Shown in pieces: positions 1 through 7,853 of a stretch of DNA of 34,798 nucleotides (its first letter is position 1; each line of letters begins with the position of its first letter). Under the pieces are notes generated by a model, which saw only the letters and a program-made list of their open reading frames with translations, made no database searches and was not told the origin of the DNA. This DNA comes from Fontibacillus panacisegetis (lineage in GTDB: Bacteria > Bacillota > Bacilli > Paenibacillales > Paenibacillaceae), in NCBI RefSeq assembly GCF_900102215.1, contig NZ_FNBG01000042.1:1-34798 (forward strand), given 5' to 3'. A program made the position numbers and the translations under genes.

Positions 1-290
1 AAAAATACAGTTTTTTTAAAGTAGCCATGAAAGGATGAACAAAAGCCTGCAAAAATGCAGGAATATGGTTCAGAATAGACTAGTTTGAAGAGAATCCTTA
101 GAGAATGCCTGCACATTTGCAGTAATTTAGGGCATTTAGAGGCTTTACATGATCAAAGCCTGCACAATTGCAGGAATTTCAGGAATTCCGCATCATGCAC
201 TATTACACATGAGATACGGTCATAGAATGTGTGGCAGGATCAAGCGGCGCAGGGATCATCTTCCTTGCACCCTACTTTTGGGACAGCCCC
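1..290. repeat. Noncoding MITE-like element, copy 1, left end outside window
   Basis: This stretch matches 24991-25255 nearly base for base, for example in the shared segment from 'gaaaggatgaac' to 'ttccttgcacc'. It ends at 275-290 in CTTTTGGGACAGCCCC, whose reverse complement GGGGCTGTCCCAAAAG matches the left end of copy 2 (GAGGCTGTCCCAAAAG, 24906-24921) at 15 of 16 bases. The left terminus lies upstream of the window. The element carries palindromic cores at 46-61, 108-123 and 159-174, and the window starts inside a fourth. No credible reading frame exists. Termini of this GGCTGTCCCAAAAG kind resemble IS1182-type insertion sequences, so a non-autonomous element mobilised by such an IS is likely but inferred. 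Confidence 0.75.
46..174. repeat. Palindrome array, copy 1 (cores at 46, 108, 159)
   Basis: Cores are CCTGCA-AAAA-TGCAGG (46-61, perfect), CCTGCA-CATT-TGCAGT (108-123) and CCTGCA-CAAT-TGCAGG (159-174, perfect). A further core would start at -4, of which the window shows only the right part (aaaaatacag, 1-10). Start-to-start distances are 50, 62 and 51 bp, the same order as in the arrays at 6545-6722 and 34162-34339. Most cores are flanked by AATT. Function is unknown. Confidence 0.8.
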
Positions 291-319
291 TTGCCCTTTA
301 CATTTACGCAATCGACGTA

Positions 320-1987
320 TTATTTAGGTAACTGGAACGAGCTCTTCAAGGATACAACCAAGTTAAACACAGGATGCCCTGGAGTCGAATATTTAGAATC
401 GACATTGAAGTAGCCATGACGGAAAAATTGGAATTTATCCTGTGGCTTCGCATCCTTCATTCCCGGTTCTACAAAGCCATGCTTGATGATCAGAGAGTTC
501 GGGTTCACCTTATCAAGGAAGTGCTTCTCTTCTTGGCCTTCTTCCACTTCTTCATCCAGAATAAGCGGTTCATAAAGACGGAATTCGGCGGGAACAGCCT
601 GACCGGCATCTACCCAGTGAATAGTACCCTTTACCTTACGGCCTGTAAATCCGCTGCCGCTTTTTGTTTCAGGATCATAAGTACAATGGATTTCAACAAC
701 GTTCCCCTCTGCATCCTTAATCACATCGTTGCACTTAATGAAATAAGCATGCTTCAGACGAACCTCGTTGCCAGGGAACAAACGGAAATATTTGCTCGGT
801 GGATTCTCCATGAAATCCTCGCGTTCAATGTAAATTTCACGCGAGAACGGAATTTGACGATTGCCCATTTCCGGATTTTCACTGTTGTTCTCAGCTTCAA
901 GCAGCTCAGTTTGTCCTTCCGGATAGTTAGTAATTACTACCTTCAGAGGATCAACAACCGCCATCGTACGCGGAGCCTTCAGCTTCAAATCCTCACGAAT
1001 GAAATGCTCCAGCATTTTCAGATCGACAGCACCAAAAGCTTTGGAGATCCCGGTCTCAAAAATAAATGCTTTAATCGCTTCAGGAGTATAGCCGCGACGA
1101 CGCAGTCCCGAAATCGTTGGCATACGCGGATCGTCCCATCCATCTACATGACCCTCGTCGACCAGCATTTTCAGCTTCCGCTTACTCGTTACTGTTTGCT
1201 CCAGATTCAAGCGGCCAAATTCATATTGATGAGGCACGTTTGGCATTTCAGTCTCCGCAATTGTCCAATCGTAGAACGGACGTTGATCCTCGAACTCCGT
1301 CGAGCATAAGGAATGCGTGATACCTTCAATCGCATCTTCCAGCGGATGAGCGAACGTATACATCGGATAAATACACCATTTGTCGCCCGTATTATGATGG
1401 GAGGCATGTACGATACGGTAAATAACCGGATCACGAAGATTTATGTTAGGAGATGCCATATCAATTTTTGCGCGCAGCACTTTTTCTCCGTCCTTGAATT
1501 CCCCGTTACGCATCCGAGTGAACAAATCAAGGTTCTCTTCTACCGAGCGATCGCGGTATGGACTATTTTGTCCGGGCTCAGTCAGCGTACCACGATATTC
1601 ACGAATTTGATCCGCGCTGAGATCGTCGACATAAGCTTTACCTTTTTTAATCAAAATAACCGCACGATTGTACATTTCTTCAAAATAATCGGAAGCAAAA
1701 AACAAGCCTTCCCAATCAAAACCAAGCCACTTTACGTCTTCCTTAATGGAATTTACGTATTCTGTATCTTCTTTTACCGGATTAGTATCATCAAACCGCA
1801 AATGTGTACGGCCATTGAACTCATCAGCCAGCGTGAAGTTAATCCAAATCGCCTTGGCATGACCGATATGCAAATATCCGTTAGGCTCTGGCGGAAAACG
1901 TGTGACAACAGTGTCTACTTTGCCGTTTTTAAGATCTTCTGAAATAATATTTTTTATAAAGTTTGGAGGGGTGCAGTTGTTCTCCAC
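320..1987 (-). CDS. glnS: Glutaminyl-tRNA synthetase
   Basis: The product charges tRNA-Gln directly with glutamine using ATP in the cytoplasm. The sequence has the class I signature FPPEPNGYLHIGHAKA (HIGH at about residues 40-43), a KMSKS-like loop written TSKRKL, and the C-terminal anticodon-binding beta-barrels ending in SLKSSFQLPK, typical of bacterial GlnRS. Its length of about 555 residues is normal. An ATG at 2005 is possible, but nothing like a ribosome site precedes it. The GTG at 1987 has GGAAAGG about 9 bases upstream and gives MENNCTPPNF, so I favour it. Many Firmicutes lack GlnRS and amidate Glu-tRNA-Gln instead, so the gene is of comparative interest. It appears monocistronic, with a sigma-A promoter at 2048-2076. 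Confidence 0.95.
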   Translation of the reverse strand: MENNCTPPNFIKNIISEDLKNGKVDTVVTRFPPEPNGYLHIGHAKAIWINFTLADEFNGRTHLRFDDTNPVKEDTEYVNSIKEDVKWLGFDWEGLFFASDYFEEMYNRAVILIKKGKAYVDDLSADQIREYRGTLTEPGQNSPYRDRSVEENLDLFTRMRNGEFKDGEKVLRAKIDMASPNINLRDPVIYRIVHASHHNTGDKWCIYPMYTFAHPLEDAIEGITHSLCSTEFEDQRPFYDWTIAETEMPNVPHQYEFGRLNLEQTVTSKRKLKMLVDEGHVDGWDDPRMPTISGLRRRGYTPEAIKAFIFETGISKAFGAVDLKMLEHFIREDLKLKAPRTMAVVDPLKVVITNYPEGQTELLEAENNSENPEMGNRQIPFSREIYIEREDFMENPPSKYFRLFPGNEVRLKHAYFIKCNDVIKDAEGNVVEIHCTYDPETKSGSGFTGRKVKGTIHWVDAGQAVPAEFRLYEPLILDEEVEEGQEEKHFLDKVNPNSLIIKHGFVEPGMKDAKPQDKFQFFRHGYFNVDSKYSTPGHPVFNLVVSLKSSFQLPK

Positions 1988-2047
1988 GAGTATCAACCTT
2001 TCCATTCATTAAATATCTGTTTATGTTCTCCGATTTTTCTTCTTCTA

Positions 2048-2076
2048 AATATACCGATATATGGACAATAGTTCAA
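2048..2076 (-). promoter_or_regulatory. Sigma-A-type promoter of glnS
   Basis: On the minus strand TTGAAC (2076-2071) and TATATT (2053-2048) are separated by exactly 17 bases, close to the vegetative consensus. The start codon follows about 45-60 bases downstream. There is no room for, and no sign of, a T-box leader. Confidence 0.6.
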
Positions 2077-2149
2077 TGCCTCAGGATTTTCTTACCATAA
2101 AAAATAGAAGCCGAACATTTGCCACTCGCTGTTCCTGTTAGTGCTCCCG

Positions 2150-2671
2150 TTAGTTCCTTACCAAAGCAGGCACAGGGCACCACATCAAAATATCGTCTAT
2201 AAAACGCCCATCTAAGTAAAATTCCTCTACGAGCCGCCCTTGTTCAATAAAACCACAGCTCTTATAAAAGGAGATCGCGTTTGGATTTGAAGCTAACACA
2301 CGTAAAGACAGCTTCCGAACGCCTGATTTCTCAGCTATCACTTTCATCTCATCCATCAGCTTACGACCAATGCCTCGTCTCTGGTAATCAGGATGAATCG
2401 CAATATTTATATCATAGACATGATTGTTGCTCTGTAAAGGCGTGGGTGAGCTAAATCCCATATACCCGCAGATATCCTCTCCAATGCCTGCTACGATTTG
2501 GCTGCCTGGAGGGCATCTCTGTAAGTAATGCTCCTTGGAGCTCCACTGGATTTCACCACTGGGAGTAGATTGCTTATCCCATACCAGCGAGTCCAGCTCC
2601 ATTAAAGATGCAGCATCACGTATCTCTGAAAGTCTGACCCAAACGGAATTTGCCTTATCAATATCTGTCAT
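2150..2671 (-). CDS. GNAT family N-acetyltransferase
   Basis: A 173-residue protein of the GCN5-related acetyltransferase fold, which moves an acetyl group from acetyl-CoA to an amine. The acetyl-CoA-binding motif A is clear: IHPDYQRRGIGRKLMDEM, with QRRGIG at about residues 97-102, followed by SLRVLASNPNAISFYKSCGF, the usual motif B with its Asn and the FYK-x-x-GF element. The C-terminal 'DDILMW' strand is also typical. GGAAAGGA precedes the ATG. It lies 51 bases downstream of the MFS gene on the same strand, so co-transcription is likely. The substrate cannot be told from sequence; an amino group on a small molecule or antibiotic fits the neighbouring exporter, but that is a guess. Confidence 0.88.
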   Translation of the reverse strand: MTDIDKANSVWVRLSEIRDAASLMELDSLVWDKQSTPSGEIQWSSKEHYLQRCPPGSQIVAGIGEDICGYMGFSSPTPLQSNNHVYDINIAIHPDYQRRGIGRKLMDEMKVIAEKSGVRKLSLRVLASNPNAISFYKSCGFIEQGRLVEEFYLDGRFIDDILMWCPVPALVRN

Positions 2672-2722
2672 AACCTCATTCTTCCTTTCCCATTTGCCAC
2701 AAAAAGCATCCCGTCCTATTTG

Positions 2723-3940
2723 CTACATAGTGATGTATGCCTTCTGTTCTCGTTCTCGGTTCATGTATGCATGTAAACTGAACGAAATAATTGAAAATGT
2801 TGCGATAATTACGGAAAGCCATACAACCGGAACAAGTCCGTTCCAATCAAATAACATTCCCATCGTGTAAGGCCCAACGACTCTTCCCGCCGCTCCCATA
2901 CCGCCAACTACGCCGATATAGAAAGGGGCTGATTTACCGGTATGCTCTGATATAAACTCAGGGATCGCAGGTGATATGAGCATTTCCCCAAAGGTTGCCA
3001 GCACCATTGCCAGCACCATGCTAGGGTAAGTAGGGTAGACCAATATTGTAATATATCCCATCATATAAAAAATTGCACTTGCTGTCATTTGTGATTGTGC
3101 CGAGCCAGCAAATGTCCTTCTGATCCAAGAAATGAACGGCTGCCCTACAAAGATCAGTACACCGTTTAAAGTCCACAGAACACTATAATACCATTCCGGC
3201 ATCCCTCTGGAGATGGTATAGGGAGCAACTCCGTTGTTCCATACACAATTTCCCAGCCATAAGAACAAAGAACCTATACCCATAAATAAATACACCTGAT
3301 ATTTAGTCAGTAGTGTCCATGGGCTTTCAGTCTGTGTACTTTTCTTCTTTTCGACATGTAATTCACCTGGTTTTATTTGAACTTTGTTCAAATAAAACCA
3401 GAAAAAGACCGCAAAACACCCTGAAGTTAATCCATTTAATATAAATGTCATGTTGTAAGAAATTTGTACCAAAAATCCACTGAGCGATGTACCTAACGCC
3501 ACCCCAATGTTGTTTGCAACATAAATAGCATTAAATAATTCTCCTCTGCGTTCAGGAAAACGAAAGCCAATAAAAGCCTGCATCGCCGGCATTGAAATCG
3601 CATTAAAAAACCCTATCATCGCCATTAAACACATATAAAGGCTCCAATTACCGCTTCCAAAGGGCAAACTCAGCAAAAATAATGCGTTCAAGCCAAGACC
3701 GCCAACAATCAAGCGTTTTACCCCAACCCGATGATACAAGGCCCCGCCAAGAACTTGACCTATGATGCCTCCAATCGACATGACTAATATAACCAGTCCT
3801 GCGTCTGTCACGGTTCTGCCTAGAATTTTGAACACAAACATTGTAACCAAAGGCCACAATAGAGCATTTCCGGCCGAATTGATCAGGCTGGCGATAAGGA
3901 GTATTCTTACCTCCTTTGGATATGACTGCCACCATTTCAT
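2723..3940 (-). CDS. Major facilitator superfamily transporter
   Basis: A 405-residue integral membrane protein with about 12 hydrophobic segments in two halves joined by a charged central loop near residues 185-205 (VQIKPGELHVEKKKSTQTES). Motif A of the MFS is visible after the second segment as GGALYHRVGVKRL. The pattern is that of a proton-driven drug or metabolite exporter (DHA1-like), though no substrate motif is decisive. GGGGGGAG precedes the ATG by about 10 bases. It is the first gene of a probable two-gene unit with the GNAT acetyltransferase, a combination often seen in small detoxification or resistance units. Confidence 0.88.
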   Translation of the reverse strand: MKWWQSYPKEVRILLIASLINSAGNALLWPLVTMFVFKILGRTVTDAGLVILVMSIGGIIGQVLGGALYHRVGVKRLIVGGLGLNALFLLSLPFGSGNWSLYMCLMAMIGFFNAISMPAMQAFIGFRFPERRGELFNAIYVANNIGVALGTSLSGFLVQISYNMTFILNGLTSGCFAVFFWFYLNKVQIKPGELHVEKKKSTQTESPWTLLTKYQVYLFMGIGSLFLWLGNCVWNNGVAPYTISRGMPEWYYSVLWTLNGVLIFVGQPFISWIRRTFAGSAQSQMTASAIFYMMGYITILVYPTYPSMVLAMVLATFGEMLISPAIPEFISEHTGKSAPFYIGVVGGMGAAGRVVGPYTMGMLFDWNGLVPVVWLSVIIATFSIISFSLHAYMNREREQKAYITM

Positions 3941-4024
3941 ATATCTTTTCTCCCCCCACTTACCCCATGCATGCTTAACCTAAAAGTCCGGCTCCAGCCA
4001 TGCTTGTCCTATCAATTGAAGTAA

Positions 4025-4047
4025 AGAGGCTCACTCAGGAGCCCCTC
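4025..4047 (-). terminator. Possible terminator of the molybdenum oxidoreductase gene
   Basis: Arms GAGGCTC (4025-4031) and GAGCCCCTC (4039-4047) form a short hairpin with one bulge. Read on the minus strand it is followed by CTTTAC, a weak U tract. It lies about 70 bases past the stop codon. Confidence 0.35.
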
Positions 4048-4115
4048 GATCATCATCAAATATAACCAATTCCAGAGTACTTAACAGTATCTCTCAAAAT
4101 GTTTTTTCTAGCAAT

Positions 4116-6200
4116 CTATTTGTTCTCACTACGCTTTACTTCCACAACGGTAGAGAAAAATACAGCTCCGCCACCCATATCTGCTAGTCGATCAGGAGTT
4201 AGCATGTTGGCACGAGTATTTCGGCCGCCCTGCCCCCACCATAGCCCTTGACTTATCACGGTACCAGGCAGCATTTTATCCATAACAGAAGCATTGACCA
4301 AATATCGGCCTCTATCGTTCCAAACGACGATCCTATCGCCATTCTCAATTCCCCTTACCTTTGCATCTTCAGGATGAATTTGCAATAAAGGCTCCTTTTC
4401 CAAGGCTTGCAGCTTCTCTACATTACCAAAAGTCGAATTCAAGAAGCTGTGATTAGGAGGTGAAATGAACATCAGCGGATACTCCGCCCCTTTAGCTGGA
4501 CGTTGCTCACCATCATAGCCTTCAATCAGTGGAATATAAGTTGGCAGCGCAGGCAGTCCTGCTTCCGCCATCCTGCTTGAGAACAATTCAATCTTACCTG
4601 ATGGAGTTGAAAGAGACTTCAGGAAGTGAGCTTTAGGAGTCATGTTCAGCTTCACTGAGCGCTGTTCCTTCAGGGCGTCTAAAGTAACACCGTGCAAATA
4701 TGGATTATCAGCGTAATCCAGTGCCTGAGCAATCAAATCTTCCTCACTGTCACGAAACGCGTTCTCTTCAAATCCTATAGCAGTAGCTAGTAATCTGAAC
4801 ATCTCAACATTGCTCTTGCTCTCACCTCTTGCAGGAATAACAGGCTCCTGAAGCTGAACGTAATGATGCCAATATGAAGTGTAAATGTCTGTATTTTCAA
4901 AGGACGATGTAGCAGGTAACACAATATCCGCGTATTTTGCCGTGTCAGTGATAAATAAATCATGGACTACAGTGAACAGATCCTCCCGCAGCAGTCCTTG
5001 CTCCACCTTGCCTGTATCAGGGGCAACCACAGCAGGATTGGCGCAATAGACAAACAGCGATCTGATCGGAGGATCAAGACTGAGCAGCGCCTCTCCGATT
5101 TGATTCATACTGATCGTACGTGCATCTGGATTAGGTCGAAGATCAGGACGCTCCAACGCCTCCCCGTTCATCGATCCGTACGCCCCATTGGATTTGAAAG
5201 CTCCTCCACCCGGAATGAGCCATTGCCCTGTCAGCGCTGGCAAACAACAAATCGTGCGTACCGCCATACCACCGTTATCATGATGCTGAAGACCATTGCC
5301 AATATGAATATAAGCGGGAGAAGTTTCTCCGTACATCAACGCCAGCTTAACAATGTCATCCGCAGGAACGCCAGTAATGCTTGCAACACGTTCAGGAGTA
5401 TACATCTTCACATGCTCTCGTAGCTCTTCATGACCTAACGTAAATTCCTGCATGAACTGTTCATTAACAAGTCCACGTTCAAACAGGACATGCATCATAC
5501 CGAGAGCGAGTGCACTATCCGTTCCGGGATAAAGAGGAACAAACCAGTCTGCCCGTTGTCCCGTACGATTGCGATGAACGTCGATCACAACCAGCTTGGC
5601 TCCCTCCTTGCGCCCCTTCTCAATCAGAGCAAGCTGATGCATATTCGTGCTGACAATATTGCCTCCCCATACGATAAATAGCTTAGTATGAACTAACTCC
5701 TCTGGACTGACACCACCGCCAAAGCCCATCGTATATTTCCAGCCCGTCGATCCTGCCGAGTTGCATATTCCTTGCTGCAGCTGTGATGAGCCTAGCCGGT
5801 GGAAGAAACGTCGATCCATACCATCTACACTTAAAATTCCCATGTTTCCATAAAAGCTGTAGGGCAATATCGATTCCGAGCCATACTCGGCTATTAGATT
5901 TTTATATTTACTAGCGATTTCTGATACAGCTTCATCCCAGGAAATCCTCTCGAACTTCCCTTCACCCTTGGCTCCAACCCGGCGCAATGGATAAAGCACT
6001 CGCTCAGTATGGTACACTCTCTCTGTCATATTCCTGACCTTATTACAAATCGCCCCACCGGTAATGGGATGCTCAGGATTACCAGTTACTTTCGTGATTA
6101 CCCCGTCTTTTTTATGTAATACCAGACTGCATGTATCCGGGCAATCAAGCGGGCACACTGCAGGAAATACGCCATTATCTTGATGAATCATTCTTGTCAT
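4116..6200 (-). CDS. Molybdopterin (bis-MGD) oxidoreductase with N-terminal [4Fe-4S], YoaE-like
   Basis: A 694-residue member of the DMSO reductase/formate dehydrogenase alpha family. The N-terminal cluster motif is C-x3-C-x3-C-x27-C (Cys16, Cys20, Cys24, Cys52), inside VCPLDCPDTCS and GGAICNK. GQGLWWGQGGRNTR-like residues near the C-terminus belong to the molydopterin dinucleotide-binding domain. Cys146 in GICNSAG lies where a molybdenum-ligating residue is expected. There is no Tat signal, so the enzyme should be cytoplasmic. It resembles the orphan oxidoreductases YoaE and YyaE of B. subtilis rather than a dedicated respiratory formate dehydrogenase. AGGAGGGG precedes the ATG by 6 bases. 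No electron-transfer subunit or cofactor gene adjoins it. The physiological substrate is unknown; the upstream FNT channel gene suggests formate-like metabolism but is over 600 bp away. Confidence 0.9.
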   Translation of the reverse strand: MTRMIHQDNGVFPAVCPLDCPDTCSLVLHKKDGVITKVTGNPEHPITGGAICNKVRNMTERVYHTERVLYPLRRVGAKGEGKFERISWDEAVSEIASKYKNLIAEYGSESILPYSFYGNMGILSVDGMDRRFFHRLGSSQLQQGICNSAGSTGWKYTMGFGGGVSPEELVHTKLFIVWGGNIVSTNMHQLALIEKGRKEGAKLVVIDVHRNRTGQRADWFVPLYPGTDSALALGMMHVLFERGLVNEQFMQEFTLGHEELREHVKMYTPERVASITGVPADDIVKLALMYGETSPAYIHIGNGLQHHDNGGMAVRTICCLPALTGQWLIPGGGAFKSNGAYGSMNGEALERPDLRPNPDARTISMNQIGEALLSLDPPIRSLFVYCANPAVVAPDTGKVEQGLLREDLFTVVHDLFITDTAKYADIVLPATSSFENTDIYTSYWHHYVQLQEPVIPARGESKSNVEMFRLLATAIGFEENAFRDSEEDLIAQALDYADNPYLHGVTLDALKEQRSVKLNMTPKAHFLKSLSTPSGKIELFSSRMAEAGLPALPTYIPLIEGYDGEQRPAKGAEYPLMFISPPNHSFLNSTFGNVEKLQALEKEPLLQIHPEDAKVRGIENGDRIVVWNDRGRYLVNASVMDKMLPGTVISQGLWWGQGGRNTRANMLTPDRLADMGGGAVFFSTVVEVKRSENK

Positions 6201-6540
6201 ATGTGTCCCCTCCTGTCTCCTATCTCGCTGTTAGAAACTGCTGTTGAAGGCCAATCAATTCTCTAGTCATTGTAGATAAAAGCAGTGTTTATGTCTACAG
6301 CATTGAAATGGAACGGGAGGTACGGTGAGGTTAAAGTGGAAAGGGTGATGGGAGTTGAGGGGGCCTATGACTAGGTGTGTGGTGTATGGGTACTATTCGG
6401 AGTGTAATGTGTAGGCCGTGCGGATTGCCCTATGGAGTGCGTGCTATGTGGAGTTAATGGGAGCTATAAGCTATAGCTATAGTTAAACGGATGATGCAGA
6501 TATCATTTGGGCTTTGTTTTCGGGTGAATTCGGACGACGA
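6201..6540. other. Noncoding G-rich stretch upstream of the oxidoreductase
   Basis: This interval holds the ribosome site of the oxidoreductase gene and then a strongly G-rich plus strand from about 6305 to 6450, with G runs at 6313, 6344, 6351 and 6359. A palindromic AGCTATAGCT run lies near 6470. No frame here looks coding; an open frame of 99 codons on the minus strand (6454-6753) is made of palindrome repeat and low-complexity sequence. I see no RNA gene. Confidence 0.5.
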
Positions 6541-6544
6541 AATT

Positions 6545-6722
6545 GCTGCAAGAGTGCATCTTTTTATCAATGAGCCAATGCACAAATTAAAGTCCCTGCA
6601 AAAGTGCATCTTTTTGCGATAAACCCTCAAGTTTCGATCCTTTTGGGCTGAAATTGCTGCACTTTTGCAGGCTTTTCTCAAGTATCTGCTATTTCGTATG
6701 AAAATTCCTGCACTTTTGCAGG
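6545..6722. repeat. Palindrome array, locus A (four cores)
   Basis: Four cores: GCTGCA-AGAG-TGCATC (6545-6560), CCTGCA-AAAG-TGCATC (6595-6610), GCTGCA-CTTT-TGCAGG (6656-6671) and CCTGCA-CTTT-TGCAGG (6707-6722, perfect). Start-to-start spacing is 50, 61 and 51 bp, identical to the array at 34162-34339 although the spacers differ. Cores 1, 3 and 4 are preceded by AAATT. Cores 1 and 2 are both followed by CTTTTT. The array lies just past the terminator of the FNT gene. Confidence 0.8.
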
Positions 6723-6741
6723 TTCCCATACGAGCAGACGC

Positions 6742-6788
6742 AAAAAAGACCACTTCCTAATCATCATCATAATAGGAGTGAGTGGTCT
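6742..6788 (-). terminator. Rho-independent terminator of the FNT channel gene
   Basis: AGACCACT (6747-6754) pairs with AGTGGTCT (6781-6788), extended by TCCTA/TAGGA with interruptions. Read on the minus strand the stem runs straight into TTTTTT. It lies just past the stop codon of the gene at 6812. Confidence 0.8.
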
Positions 6789-6811
6789 CTACGCATGTTG
6801 ATTTAACTTAT

Positions 6812-7645
6812 TTATTTCAATGAAGTTGCGGAGGTACTATTCGCATTGGTTGATGCTGAAACAGAAGCTGACTCAGTATCTCCCTTTAAGTATGCCATCC
6901 AATACGCTCCTGCCACAAATATGGCTCCTCCTGTCAAGTTACCCAGCCAGACTGGAACAAAGTTAGCCAAGTATTCTCCCCATGAGTAGTATCCTTCAAA
7001 AATCGCCGCAGGGATCAGAAACATATTAGCGACAACGTGCTGAAAACCGATTGCTACAAACGCCATGGTCGGAAACCAAATTCCAAGTATTTTGCCACTC
7101 ATATTGTCCGCGCCATAAGATAGCCACACGGCAAGTGCAACGAGCCAGTTACAGCCGATCCCGGATACAAAAGCCTGCACAAAGCTGTCATCCAGCTTAT
7201 GCCCCGCCATATCCACAAGTTTGTCGAGATACGGACCACTTGCTGTTAAGCCAACGACATGTCCGAAGAAATACGCTACGAATATTGCTCCAACAAAATT
7301 ACTTATCGTAATAAGTACAAGGTTCTTGCATACATCAATCGTCGAAATTCGCTTAGCCATACGAGCGAGCGGAACAGCCATCATATTACCGGTCAGCAGT
7401 TCCCCCCCACCAAGCAGTACCAAAATAAGTCCTACCGGAAACACCGCGGCTCCTATAAAATTAGCAATACTTCCCCATTCCTTAGGAGAGTTGCTGATGA
7501 CCCGAATATCGAGCAAGAAACCAAGTGCAATAAAAGCGCCGCCTAAAAAGCCGAGCACGAGCACAGTTAATAGGGGGTTGTGGGCCTTTTTAACACCGGT
7601 CTCTACAGTCACTTTTGCAATTTGATCCGGTTTGTTATATGCCAT
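6812..7645 (-). CDS. Formate/nitrite transporter (FNT) family channel
   Basis: A 277-residue membrane protein of the pentameric FNT family (FocA, NirC, YwcJ, YrhG), which passes small monovalent anions such as formate, nitrite or hydrosulfide. Family marks are visible: GGGELLTGNMM with the gating-loop Thr, GIGCNWLVALAVW, and GFQHVVANMF with the conserved pore His. About six transmembrane segments can be traced, and the Ser/Thr-rich tail (about 25 residues) is disposable-looking. The ATG at 7645 has GAAGGAG-like bases upstream. A Fnr-like palindrome lies at 7761-7776 with a TATGTT -10 candidate placed as in an activated promoter, so low-oxygen induction is likely. The exact anion is not decidable; formate is favoured by the family and the nearby molybdenum enzyme. 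Confidence 0.92.
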   Translation of the reverse strand: MAYNKPDQIAKVTVETGVKKAHNPLLTVLVLGFLGGAFIALGFLLDIRVISNSPKEWGSIANFIGAAVFPVGLILVLLGGGELLTGNMMAVPLARMAKRISTIDVCKNLVLITISNFVGAIFVAYFFGHVVGLTASGPYLDKLVDMAGHKLDDSFVQAFVSGIGCNWLVALAVWLSYGADNMSGKILGIWFPTMAFVAIGFQHVVANMFLIPAAIFEGYYSWGEYLANFVPVWLGNLTGGAIFVAGAYWMAYLKGDTESASVSASTNANSTSATSLK

Positions 7646-7734
7646 GATTTTTCTCCTTCTGACGATACAGTCTCTGTCGTCTAGATAATATGGACTCCGT
7701 TAACATTGTACCGTGGCTCTTTCCGTAAATAAGT

Positions 7735-7776
7735 AACATAGGTCACGATTTCGCTTACATAGTGAAATAACTCACA
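7735..7776 (-). promoter_or_regulatory. Fnr-like operator and -10 of the FNT channel promoter
   Basis: AGTGA-AATAAC-TCACA (7761-7776) fits the Fnr/Crp consensus TGTGA-N6-TCACA except at its first base. TATGTT (7740-7735, minus strand) is centred 31 bases from the palindrome centre, which is the spacing of a class II activated promoter with the activator at -41.5. Confidence 0.6.
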
Positions 7777-7801
7777 AGAAAACGCACCATTATGTAGATA
7801 T

Positions 7802-7846
7802 CCCCGAAGACCTCCAACGTAAGATTTTATGGAGTATTCTTCGGGG
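7802..7846 (-). terminator. Hairpin after the NADH oxidase gene
   Basis: CCCCGAAGA (7802-7810) pairs with TCTTCGGGG (7838-7846), and the stem continues as CTCCA/TGGAG around a 2-base bulge. It directly follows the nox stop codon. The minus-strand side lacks a clear U run, so termination may be weak or it may protect the 3' end. Confidence 0.5.
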
Positions 7847-7853
7847 TTATTAA

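Noticed and set aside
374..1309. 311-codon open frame on the plus strand
   Set aside because: It is the antisense shadow of glnS, whose protein is unmistakable, and it has no ribosome site of its own.
2006..2149. T-box leader for glnS
   Set aside because: Only 144 bases separate the genes, a sigma-A promoter lies close to the start, and no specifier loop, T-box sequence or antiterminator stem can be made out.
4116..6200. Respiratory formate dehydrogenase alpha subunit
   Set aside because: There is no Tat signal, no beta or gamma subunit gene and no selenocysteine codon context; the sequence is closer to the orphan YoaE/YyaE type.
6545..6722. CRISPR array
   Set aside because: The regularly spaced palindromes look superficially like repeats and spacers, but the cores are only 16 bp and vary, spacing alternates 50/61/51, the same layout recurs elsewhere, and no cas gene is present.
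6454..6753. 99-codon open frame on the minus strand
   Set aside because: It consists of the palindrome array and flanking low-complexity sequence, lacks a ribosome site, and its protein is a string of repeat-derived Cys/Lys/Arg residues with no family resemblance.
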